A DNA stretch of 25,076 nt from JBOGUF01 sp050696075 (GTDB taxonomy: Bacteria; Chloroflexota; Chloroflexia; Thermomicrobiales; UBA6265). Within the stretch, counting starts at the first letter, position 1. Each line of letters begins with the position of its first letter. The translations under genes were made by a program, and so were the position numbers. Positions 7,478 through 14,207 of this stretch are shown piece after piece. The notes below the pieces were generated by a model. It did no database searches and was not told where the DNA came from. It saw only the letters and a program-made list of their open reading frames with translations. The stretch covers positions 1 to 25,076 of the forward strand of contig JBOGUF010000215.1 in NCBI GenBank assembly GCA_050696075.1, given 5' to 3'.

Positions 7478-8948
7478 TTACGATCCGTCGGTAGCCCTCG
7501 TCGGCGACGATTTCAATCGGGTCGCCGGCGTTGATGAAGTCGCCGGCACTCACCACGTCGATTCGCCGACCCTCGATCTCAGCTGTGCCGCTCGGACGTA
7601 AATCGGTGAGCGCGTGGCCGGACGTCCCGACGAGCAAGCTCGGCGCGGTCTCCAATGCGGCCGGCCGCTGCTCGGCGGGGAGCACCAGCGAGCCACCCCC
7701 GAACAAGCGCAGCCAGCCGGCCGGCGCGCGGGCGGCGCTCACGTCCCCGCCCGACACCGACGAACCGAGCACCAAACTCCCTAATCGCTTGCTGCGGGGC
7801 AGGAAGAAGAGACTGGCCAGGAAGCCAGCCACGACCGCGACAAAGGCGACGCCGACGGTAATGCCGGCGCGTTCGGTTTGCTCCGGCGTGCGGATGTCGC
7901 GCCCGACCATCGCCAGAAACAGCCCGCCGAAGATCGCGACGAGTCCCAGGATGCCGGCCACGCCGAAGCCGGGGATAATGAGCAGTTCGACCGCGAGCAA
8001 CGCCACGCCGAGGACGACCAGAGCGACGTCCTCCCAGCCGGCCAATCCGGCGAGTGTGTGTCCCCAGAAGAAGACCGCCAGCAGCGCGATGCCGGCCACG
8101 GCGCCAAACCCGAGCCCCTCGACGAAGAAGTCGCCGACGATCAGGAGCAAGCCACCGATGATCAGGAGCGTGGCAATGAGCGGATCGGTGATGAAGCGGA
8201 CGACATCTTCCGCCAGCGACGGCGACGTCTCCACGACCGGCGCGCCGGCAAGCCCTTCGGCGGCCAGCACCTCGGCGCGGCTGGCGGCCACGCCGTCGGC
8301 GTAGCCCCACTGTTGCGCTTCTTGCGTCGTCAGGGTAAGCAGCTTGCCGCGCTCGTTGAGCCCGTCGATCACGACGTCGGGGTCGACCATCGCCTCGGCC
8401 ACCAACGGGTCACGCCCGCGTGCCTCCGCGGTCGCCTTGAAGGTCTTGCGCACGGCAGAGATGACTTTCTCGCTGGCCGTATCGCCCGTTCCACCTTCGA
8501 CCGGCGTCGCCGCGCCAAGTGCCGCCCCCGGCGCCATATAGATCCGCTCGCTGGCGATGGTGATCAGCGCCCCCGCCGAGAAGGCGTTGCGGTTGACGAA
8601 GGCGATGGTCGGCACCTCGGCCCCGAGCAGCGCATCCTGCATCTGCAAGACCGCGTCAAGCCGCCCGCCCGGCGTGTCGATCTCGAGCAGCACCGCCGCC
8701 GCATCGGCATCCGCCGCCTCACCCAGCACGCGCTCCAGATATGGGGCCAGCCCCAGGTCGATCGTGCCGGTAATCGGCACGACATAGACCTCGCCGGACG
8801 CATCCTGGGCCGCGGCGCGATAGTCGATAGTCAGAAGACTGAACAGGATGAGCGCGGGGAGGAGCAGCAGCGCGACGAGTCGCGCGGAACTCATGACGCT
8901 TTGCCGGCCCGGCCTGGGTCGGCGTGAGATGTCTCCACGGCGAGACAT
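7449..8948 (-). CDS. nfeD: NfeD family membrane serine protease (long form, ClpP-like domain)
   Basis: A 499-aa long-form NfeD. Residues 20-48 form a signal/anchor helix. Residues ~53-240 form a ClpP/SppA-like protease domain, with LEIDTPGGRLDAV (near 88), catalytic Ser124 in NAFSAGALI, and Lys161 in SEKVISAVRK as the likely catalytic lysine. This gives the Ser-Lys dyad known from archaeal 1510-N protease. Four or five hydrophobic segments follow (about 245-385), then a C-terminal NfeD OB-fold soluble domain with GTAEIEGRRIDVVSAGDFI and GDPIEIVADEGY. The protein probably cleaves membrane or stomatin/flotillin partners. It lies immediately upstream of floA. The start at 8948 has AAAGGAAAA upstream; Met19 would also give a signal peptide and is a possible alternative. 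Confidence 0.93.
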   Translation of the reverse strand: MSRRGDISRRPRPGRQSVMSSARLVALLLLPALILFSLLTIDYRAAAQDASGEVYVVPITGTIDLGLAPYLERVLGEAADADAAAVLLEIDTPGGRLDAVLQMQDALLGAEVPTIAFVNRNAFSAGALITIASERIYMAPGAALGAATPVEGGTGDTASEKVISAVRKTFKATAEARGRDPLVAEAMVDPDVVIDGLNERGKLLTLTTQEAQQWGYADGVAASRAEVLAAEGLAGAPVVETSPSLAEDVVRFITDPLIATLLIIGGLLLIVGDFFVEGLGFGAVAGIALLAVFFWGHTLAGLAGWEDVALVVLGVALLAVELLIIPGFGVAGILGLVAIFGGLFLAMVGRDIRTPEQTERAGITVGVAFVAVVAGFLASLFFLPRSKRLGSLVLGSSVSGGDVSAARAPAGWLRLFGGGSLVLPAEQRPAALETAPSLLVGTSGHALTDLRPSGTAEIEGRRIDVVSAGDFINAGDPIEIVADEGYRRIVRRKAEGGGR

Positions 8949-8976
8949 AGCGTTTTCCTTTTCCTTCCCACGATCA

Positions 8977-8993
8977 TTCTATCATGTATAGAA
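8977..8993 (-). promoter_or_regulatory. AT-rich inverted repeat and possible -10 region upstream of nfeD
   Basis: TTCTAT-CATGT-ATAGAA is a perfect 6+5+6 inverted repeat in an otherwise GC-rich sequence, about 30 nt upstream of nfeD. On the minus strand it contains TAGAAT (8976-8981 reversed), one base off a sigma-70 -10 box. No convincing -35 box was found. It could be a promoter with an overlapping regulator site. It lies in the divergent spacer shared with the DUF6883-type gene. Confidence 0.35.
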
Positions 8994-9117
8994 GAGGCGC
9001 TGTCCTGCCGAGTCATTGCCTGGGTCGCGGCGCGAGCGGACTTCGTCAGTCTCCGCGGTAATGCTAGACTGCCGATCCAAGACGGCAGCGAGTGGTGCTC
9101 GTGGCGGGCGTGGCCTA

Positions 9118-9511
9118 GTGAATCCAAAGGACGACGAATCAATCGACGCAACAGAAACGTCGTCGCCGGCCGCGCTTCGTCTGATCATCGCCAATCCGCG
9201 CAAGTTCTCGCACTACGTCCTGGTCCCTGGACACGAACCCGGCAAGGACGCGATTTTTCTCGGTCGCTTCGGATACCGACCACGCAAATGGGGAGGATGC
9301 TCGCTCGCTTGCTGCCCTTTATGTCGCACAAGCCCAGGCAAAATTCGCCGCTGGCGACTACAAGACGCGCGAGGACGACGAGTTCGGTCGCAGATACATG
9401 ATCGAGATCGAACTACACGACACCGTTATCCGATCGGTTTGGCTCTTGCGACCGGATGGCGCGCTCGACCTGATCACACCATTTAGCGGCTTCGTCCGCC
9501 GGCGTCGGTAA
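9118..9511 (+). pseudogene. DUF6883-type protein, frameshifted
   Basis: Frame 1 reads ALRLIIANPRKFSHYVLVPG, then HEPGKDAIFLGRFGY up to 9276. Frame 2 then continues DHANGEDARSLAALYVAQAQ, EFGRRYMIEIELHD, VIRSVWLLRPDGALDLITPF and stops at 9509-9511. The two halves together look like one DUF6883-type domain. Recalled family features are an N-terminal Y-x-L-x-P-x-H followed by GKD/GKA, a tyrosine- and glycine-containing middle strand, and a C-terminal V-R-x-V-W-L strand. One extra C at about 9277 (TACCGACC) would explain the break. The start is uncertain: GTG at 9118, or an upstream ATG at 9061 in the same frame. Its stop overlaps the AGGAGG of the next gene, so the two were built as a translationally coupled pair. 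The break may be real decay or an assembly error. Family assignment is from memory of pattern. Confidence 0.6.
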
Positions 9512-9521
9512 GGAGGCCCCC

Positions 9522-9755
9522 ATGACTCTGCCGTTGTTATCAGTCATTCGGTTGCGGTCCGATCGCTTTCTTGAGGAGGGCGTGGGCGCTGGCGCAATCG
9601 GCACTATCGTCGAGGTCTACGACGACCGCGCCTACGAGGTCGAGTTCTCGAACCCGGAGACTGGGGAAACGATCGCGCTCTTTGCCCTCCCGCGGGATGA
9701 CGTCGAACTGGTCCGCGCGCCGACGGATATCAGCTTGTCTCGTGCTGGCGACTAA
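9522..9755 (+). CDS. Small DUF4926-type protein
   Basis: A 77-aa protein with the DUF4926 pattern: an opening strand (LLSVIRLRSDRFLEEG), then GAIGTIVEVYDDRAYEVEFSN, and a closing strand LFALPRDDVELVRA. It is predicted to be a small all-beta barrel. AGGAGG overlaps the stop of the preceding gene and lies 5 nt before the ATG, so translation is coupled. DUF4926 genes are commonly found beside DUF6883-type genes, which suggests partner proteins, possibly toxin/antidote-like. No biochemical role is known to me and none is claimed. Confidence 0.75.
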   Translation: MTLPLLSVIRLRSDRFLEEGVGAGAIGTIVEVYDDRAYEVEFSNPETGETIALFALPRDDVELVRAPTDISLSRAGD

Positions 9756-9793
9756 TCGTTGATCCTGGGTAGGCGATACCGCGGTAAGCGCCG

Positions 9794-11020
9794 CTACGTG
9801 CGCGTGGCGGCAGCGGATTCCGCCACCGCCTCCGCCCACGTCGGCAAGCCGCGGCCGTGCGGGTTGTAGACCGCCTCGCCGGCGCGCAGGGTCAGGGCGC
9901 AGCGCAGTCGCTGGCGACCATCCAGACGAACCCGGCCGCAGTCGACGAAGGAGAAATCGCCCTCGTCCAGCGCCAGAACCGCGACGTCAGCCTCCGCGCC
10001 GGCACTCAGCGTGCCCAACTCGGGATGGCCGATCTCACGGGCGGGGGCAACGGTCGAGCGGGCGATCACCTCTTCCAGGCTGACCCCCATGTTCAGCACC
10101 TTGTTCATCGTCGTCAGCATGTCTACCACCGGACCGTTCAGGTTGCCGGTGTGGAGATCGGTGCTGATCGAGTCGGGGAAAAAGCCCTGCTGGATGGCCG
10201 GAACCGCGTTGCGGAACCAGAAGCTAGCCGCGCCGTGGCCGAGGTCGAAGATGACGCCGCGCTCCCGCGCCTGCCACAGGTGCGCCTCGACCCTGCCCGC
10301 TTGGTCGATGATCGGGAACTGCTGGGCGAAGACGTGGGTGTGGATGTCGCCCCGGCGCAGCTTCTCCAGGATCAACGTCGGGTAGGGCCGCTCGGGTAGC
10401 CAGGGGAAGAAGTCGACCATCACCGGCATACCGCAGAGCTCACCCGCCTCGACGGCGGCGTCGACGGCCGCCCAGGCGGGATGCGCGGCGTCGAAGGGTT
10501 TCTTGGCCCAATAGTGCGCCGTCTTGATGCCGACCACGACGTCGGCGTACTCCACGGCCGCCGCCGCGGCCAGCTTCGGCCGCATCTCGCTAACGTCGTG
10601 CTCCCAGTCGCCGCCCATGCCCGAACCGACGATGTTGACGTAGGTCAACACCCGAATCTTCGACCGATCGATCACCTCGCACTTAAAGTCGGCCAGGTCG
10701 CGCCACCCCGCGGTGCCCGCATCGACCACCGTCGTCACGCCCGACGAGAAGGTATTCACCAGCGGGTGCAGCGAAAGGTCGGACCGCCGGTGCGTGTAGA
10801 AGACGTGGGCGTGCATGTCGATGATGCCCGGCGTCACGTAGTGCCCGGCCACGTCCAGCACCCGTTCGACCCCCTCGGTCGAGAGCCCCGGCCCCACCGC
10901 GACGATCTTCCCTTCGCCAATCGCCACGTCGGCCGGCCCGTTGATCCCATTCGCCGGGTCGATCACGTGACCACCCGCCAGGATCAGTTCGGCGCGCGTT
11001 CCTTCGTTCGCAATGGACAC
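9794..11020 (-). CDS. Amidohydrolase/deacetylase family metallohydrolase (EF0837/Atu3266 type)
   Basis: A 408-aa TIM-barrel amidohydrolase. The expected binuclear metal site is complete: His70 and His72 in MHAHVF, a carboxylatable Lys166 in GIKTAH, His227 and His229 in DIHTHVF, His262 in DLGHGAASF and Asp288 in STDLHTGN. The flanking beta-sandwich starts with ILAGGHVIDPANG and ends with AEADVAVLALDEG. Studied relatives such as Agrobacterium Atu3266 hydrolyse acetylated hydroxy acids, and others deacetylate amino acids, so the natural substrate is open. It is the last gene of the gntR-dpp operon, 60 nt after the SDR gene. In that context a lactone, ester or N-acyl group on the imported sugar is a plausible target. 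The GTG start at 11020 has GGGAGAG upstream. Confidence 0.85.
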   Translation of the reverse strand: MSIANEGTRAELILAGGHVIDPANGINGPADVAIGEGKIVAVGPGLSTEGVERVLDVAGHYVTPGIIDMHAHVFYTHRRSDLSLHPLVNTFSSGVTTVVDAGTAGWRDLADFKCEVIDRSKIRVLTYVNIVGSGMGGDWEHDVSEMRPKLAAAAAVEYADVVVGIKTAHYWAKKPFDAAHPAWAAVDAAVEAGELCGMPVMVDFFPWLPERPYPTLILEKLRRGDIHTHVFAQQFPIIDQAGRVEAHLWQARERGVIFDLGHGAASFWFRNAVPAIQQGFFPDSISTDLHTGNLNGPVVDMLTTMNKVLNMGVSLEEVIARSTVAPAREIGHPELGTLSAGAEADVAVLALDEGDFSFVDCGRVRLDGRQRLRCALTLRAGEAVYNPHGRGLPTWAEAVAESAAATRT

Positions 11021-11056
11021 CTGCTCTCCCCCATTCCCCGGCCCAGCCGCATGCCT

Positions 11057-11081
11057 TGCCGCCCTGCCGCCCTGGCCGCCC
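11057..11081 (-). repeat. G-rich tandem repeat in the SDR-amidohydrolase spacer
   Basis: On the minus strand, three GGGCGGC units lie in near-tandem (GGGCGGC-CA, GGGCGGC-A, GGGCGGC-A) directly after the SDR stop codon. The same GGGCGGC core is used in the stem at 16523-16548 in this operon. The significance is unknown. It may be the remnant of a stem or a site of slippage-generated variation. Confidence 0.4.
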
Positions 11082-11866
11082 TATTCCGGCGCACCGTCCC
11101 GCGGGTCGTACCCTAGCAGTTCGCGCGCGTGGGAAATGTCCCAGAACTGCCGGGGGTTGTTGGAGATGCCGTAGACGAGTGCCCAGGTGACGGCGGTGGC
11201 CTCCAGGCAGCGGACGATCAACTCGCAACAGTCGCGCTGGCTGAGCCAGGTGGCGCGCAGCCGCTCGTACTTCTGCTCCGGGGTGAGGTTGAGCCAGGTG
11301 GAGGAGGATTCGAGGATGGAAGGGGAGCGCGGGTCGTCGTCGGCGCGGACGGTGCCGATGCGCAGGCAATAGACGCGCAGGCCGAACCTGTCGTGGTAGT
11401 ACCGGCCGAGCGCCTCCCCATACGCCTTCGAGACGCCGTAGAGACTGTCCGGCCGCACCTCGACCGTATGGTCGTAGACGCGGGGATCGTCGAGTTTGTA
11501 GAGGTCCGGCGCTCCGTCCAGCTCGTACATCCCGATGGCGTGGTTGGACGAGGCGAAGACGACCGTCTTCACGCCCTGCCGCCGCGCCGCCTCGAAGACG
11601 TTGTACGTGCCGATCAAGTTGTCGTTGAGCACCTGTTCCCAGGTCGAGCCGACCGCGCTCGAGGCCGCCATGTGGACGACGGCGTCGATCCCTTCGAACG
11701 CCGGTTCGATCGCGTCCAAGTCCGCAATGTCGGCGACGTGGCTCGGAAAATCGGCCGGCCGGTGCGTCAGGTACGAGAAGTTGTAGCGATCGGCCAGGTT
11801 CGCCCGCATCGCCGTCCCGATCACCCCGGTCGCCCCGGTCACCAGCACCCGCTGCTTCGCTGGCAT
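11081..11866 (-). CDS. NAD-dependent epimerase/dehydratase family protein, uronate-dehydrogenase-like
   Basis: A 261-aa extended short-chain dehydrogenase. The Rossmann motif is VLVTGATGVIG at the N-terminus. An NAD-binding aspartate lies in VADIADLDA, the active-site strand is FASSNHAIGMYELDG, and the catalytic Tyr and Lys are in YGVSKAYGEALG. CLRIGTVRADDDPRSP follows. SSNHAIG, the YGVSKAYGE motif and the RIG strand fit the uronate dehydrogenase group, which oxidises C1 of hexuronates to lactones. Standard Udh is ~265 aa, so the length fits. In this operon it may act on galactose or galacturonate to feed galactonate/aldarate metabolism; that role is inferred from context. The ATG at 11866 is preferred because it directly precedes the Rossmann strand and has upstream GGAGGG. 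Confidence 0.82.
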   Translation of the reverse strand: MPAKQRVLVTGATGVIGTAMRANLADRYNFSYLTHRPADFPSHVADIADLDAIEPAFEGIDAVVHMAASSAVGSTWEQVLNDNLIGTYNVFEAARRQGVKTVVFASSNHAIGMYELDGAPDLYKLDDPRVYDHTVEVRPDSLYGVSKAYGEALGRYYHDRFGLRVYCLRIGTVRADDDPRSPSILESSSTWLNLTPEQKYERLRATWLSQRDCCELIVRCLEATAVTWALVYGISNNPRQFWDISHARELLGYDPRDGAPE

Positions 11867-11893
11867 GCCTCGGTGCCCTCCGCTGTGCGCTGT

Positions 11894-11948
11894 CGCGGCG
11901 TTCGCCGCGGACTGCTTCACCGAATGGCCCGCGTCTGCCGGGCCATTC
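11894..11948 (-). terminator. Two consecutive hairpins between the ABC ATPase and SDR genes
   Basis: The first hairpin in transcript order is GAATGGCCCG/CGGGCCATTC, a perfect 10-bp stem (11922-11931 and 11939-11948) with a 7-nt loop. It is followed by CGCGGCG/CGCCGCG (11894-11900 and 11903-11909). Both are in the 120-nt spacer before the SDR start. No U-tract follows, so partial termination, an attenuator or an RNA-processing barrier is more likely than full termination. Confidence 0.45.
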
Positions 11949-11986
11949 TCCCAAGGAGTGTCGCATATCAGCGGGGACCGGTTCTG

Positions 11987-14137
11987 CTAGTCCGCGGCGG
12001 CCGAGGTCGTGGCCGCGCCTTGCAAGGTGAGTTGCTCGGAGAAGTGGCAGCTCGCGAGGTGACCTAGCTTGACTTCCCGCAAGCGCGGCGGCTCGATGCG
12101 GCAGCGGTCCTGCACGTACCGGCAACGCGTGTGAAACGGACAGCCTGACGGTGGGTTGGAGGGGTCCGGGACCTCACCCTCCAACATGATTCTGCTTGCC
12201 GAGGCGCGTAACCGTGGATCCGCGATGGGCACGGCCGAGAGCAACGCCTCCGTGTAGGGCATTTGCGGCGCGGCGAAGATCGCCGACGTTTCGGCCAATT
12301 CGACGATGCGGCCCAGATACATCACCGCGACCCGGTCGCAAATGTGCTGGACCACGCTGAGGTCGTGCGATACAAAGAGGTAAGTCAGGCCCATATCCCG
12401 CTGTAAATCCTTGAGCAGATTGATGATCTGCGCCCGGACCGAGACGTCGAGGGCGGAGACGGCTTCGTCGGCCACCAGCAGGCGAGGATTTGTCGCCAAT
12501 GCGCGGGCGATGCTGACGCGCTGGCGCTCGCCGCCGCTGAACGCATGTGGATACCGGCGCATGTATTCCGGACGCAGTCCGACCTTGCGCAGCAGCGTCG
12601 CCACCTGCTCGTCGACCGCGCTGCCCTGGGCGATGCCGTGGGCCCGAAGCGGCTCGGCAATGATGTCGCGCAGCGTCATTCGCGCATTGAGCGAGGAATG
12701 GGGATCCTGAAAAACCATGCGCAACTCGCTACGGAGCCGCTTGAGCCGGCCGCCGTCCACCTCAGCAACGTCGACGACGTCGCCGTCGCGCGGCCGGTAG
12801 TTCATCTGTCCGCTGGTGGGTTCATACACCCGCAGGATGCAGCGTCCGATCGTCGTCTTGCCGCACCCGCTCTCGCCGACGAGGCCGAGCGTCTCGCCCC
12901 GGCGGAGATCAAAGCTCACGCCGTCGACGGCCTTGACCACGTCTGTTGCGCGGCGCAAGAAGCCCCGCCGCACCTCGAAGTGCATGCGCAGGTCGCTGAC
13001 GGAGAGCAACTCGTCGTCGGTTGCAGCGGGTTGATGCCGCGGGACCGCCATCTCCCTCGCACCGCTGGTTGCCAATCTGTCGTCGGCGCGTGGACGGATG
13101 CGCGCGGGATCCGCGAGGTCCGTATGGAGCAGACACCTGGCCTCGTGGTTCTCGTCGAACGGGACCGGCGGCGGATCATGTTGGTCGCAAATGCCGGGCA
13201 TGAACGAGTCGCAGCGCGTGTGATACGGGCAACCCGACGGACGGTTGAACGGACTCGGCACCGTGCCGCGAATCGCGAATAAGCGCTCATCCCCCTGATC
13301 GCCGACGCGCGGAATCGCCTGCAGCAGGGCGCGCGTGTAGGGGTGCTTCGGAGCATGGAAGATCTGGTCGACGGTCCCCGATTCCGCCACGATGCCCAGA
13401 TACATCACCGCCACGTCGTCGGCCATCTCCGCGACGACGCCGAGGTCGTGGGTGATCATCAGCAGCGCCATGCCGAGTTCCTGCTGGAGTCCACGAATGA
13501 GGTCCAGGATCTGCGCCTGCGTGGTGACATCCAGCGCGGTCGTCGGCTCGTCCGCGATGAGCAGCTTCGGCCGGCAGGCGAGGGCCATGGCAATCATGGC
13601 GCGTTGTCGCATGCCGCCACTGAGCTGGAAGGGATAGCGATTGACCGCCGTGTCGGGGCGCGGGAACCCGACCAGCCGCAGATTCTCCAGCGCGCGGGCG
13701 TGTGCCTCCTCTTTGCTGACAGCGAAGTGCAGACTAATCGCCTCGCGGATCTGGTTGCCGATGGTATGGACCGGGCTCAGCGACGTCATCGGCTCCTGGA
13801 AGATCATCGCGATATTCCGGCCGCGGATCGCCCGCATTTTCCGGCTGTCGGCGGGCAGGGCGGCGAGATCGATCGTTTCATGCGCGACGTTGGCGTCTTC
13901 TTCAATCTGACGATGGAACAGCACCTGCCCATGCACGATGCGACCGGGCCGGTCGACGATTTGCAGAATCGACCGCGCGGTGATGCTCTTGCCGCAGCCG
14001 CTCTCGCCGACGATACAGAGCGTCTTGCCTCGGTGGACGGTCAGGTCCACGCCGTCGACGGCCTTGACCACGCCTTCCGAGGTGAAGAAGTGCGTCTTCA
14101 GCCCTTTGACTTCTAATATCAGGTCGTTCCTGGTCAC
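11987..14137 (-). CDS. Fused DppD-DppF-type ABC transporter ATPase
   Basis: A 716-aa protein with two complete oligopeptide/dipeptide-type ATP-binding halves, replacing the usual separate DppD and DppF (~330 aa each). Half 1 has Walker A GESGCGKS (44-51), signature LSGGMRQRA, Walker B KLLIADEPTTALD, and a C-terminal GCPYHTRCDSFMPGICD cysteine segment. Half 2 (from about residue 370) has GESGCGKT (near 420-427), FSGGERQRV, RLLVADEAVSALD and GCPFHTRCRYVQDRC. The cysteine tails are typical of this importer family, and in some members they are reported to bind an Fe-S cluster. It powers import with the permeases and binding protein just upstream. The GTG start at 14137 has AAAGGGA upstream. It is a fusion, not a frameshift artefact: a continuous linker joins the halves. 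Confidence 0.93.
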   Translation of the reverse strand: MTRNDLILEVKGLKTHFFTSEGVVKAVDGVDLTVHRGKTLCIVGESGCGKSITARSILQIVDRPGRIVHGQVLFHRQIEEDANVAHETIDLAALPADSRKMRAIRGRNIAMIFQEPMTSLSPVHTIGNQIREAISLHFAVSKEEAHARALENLRLVGFPRPDTAVNRYPFQLSGGMRQRAMIAMALACRPKLLIADEPTTALDVTTQAQILDLIRGLQQELGMALLMITHDLGVVAEMADDVAVMYLGIVAESGTVDQIFHAPKHPYTRALLQAIPRVGDQGDERLFAIRGTVPSPFNRPSGCPYHTRCDSFMPGICDQHDPPPVPFDENHEARCLLHTDLADPARIRPRADDRLATSGAREMAVPRHQPAATDDELLSVSDLRMHFEVRRGFLRRATDVVKAVDGVSFDLRRGETLGLVGESGCGKTTIGRCILRVYEPTSGQMNYRPRDGDVVDVAEVDGGRLKRLRSELRMVFQDPHSSLNARMTLRDIIAEPLRAHGIAQGSAVDEQVATLLRKVGLRPEYMRRYPHAFSGGERQRVSIARALATNPRLLVADEAVSALDVSVRAQIINLLKDLQRDMGLTYLFVSHDLSVVQHICDRVAVMYLGRIVELAETSAIFAAPQMPYTEALLSAVPIADPRLRASASRIMLEGEVPDPSNPPSGCPFHTRCRYVQDRCRIEPPRLREVKLGHLASCHFSEQLTLQGAATTSAAAD

Positions 14138-14148
14138 ATTTCGTCCCT

Positions 14149-14207
14149 TTAGGCGTTAGGCGTTAGGCGCGCGTCGTCGTCTTCCCTTCCGCCTTCCGCC
14201 TTCCGCC
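14149..14207 (-). repeat. Two different heptanucleotide tandem arrays in the dppC-ATPase spacer
   Basis: The first array is TTAGGCG three times exactly (14149-14169). The second is CCTTCCG three times (14185-14205), ending inside the dppC stop codon region. The second array is the same heptamer as in the nfeD-floA spacer. Short tandem heptamers in spacers are known from cyanobacteria; here they sit between co-transcribed genes. Copy number may vary between strains. Confidence 0.65.

Noticed and set aside
9777..9786. Small palindrome between the DUF4926-type gene and the amidohydrolase, considered as a terminator
   Set aside because: Too short, with no T-run; palindromes of this size are expected by chance in GC-rich DNA.
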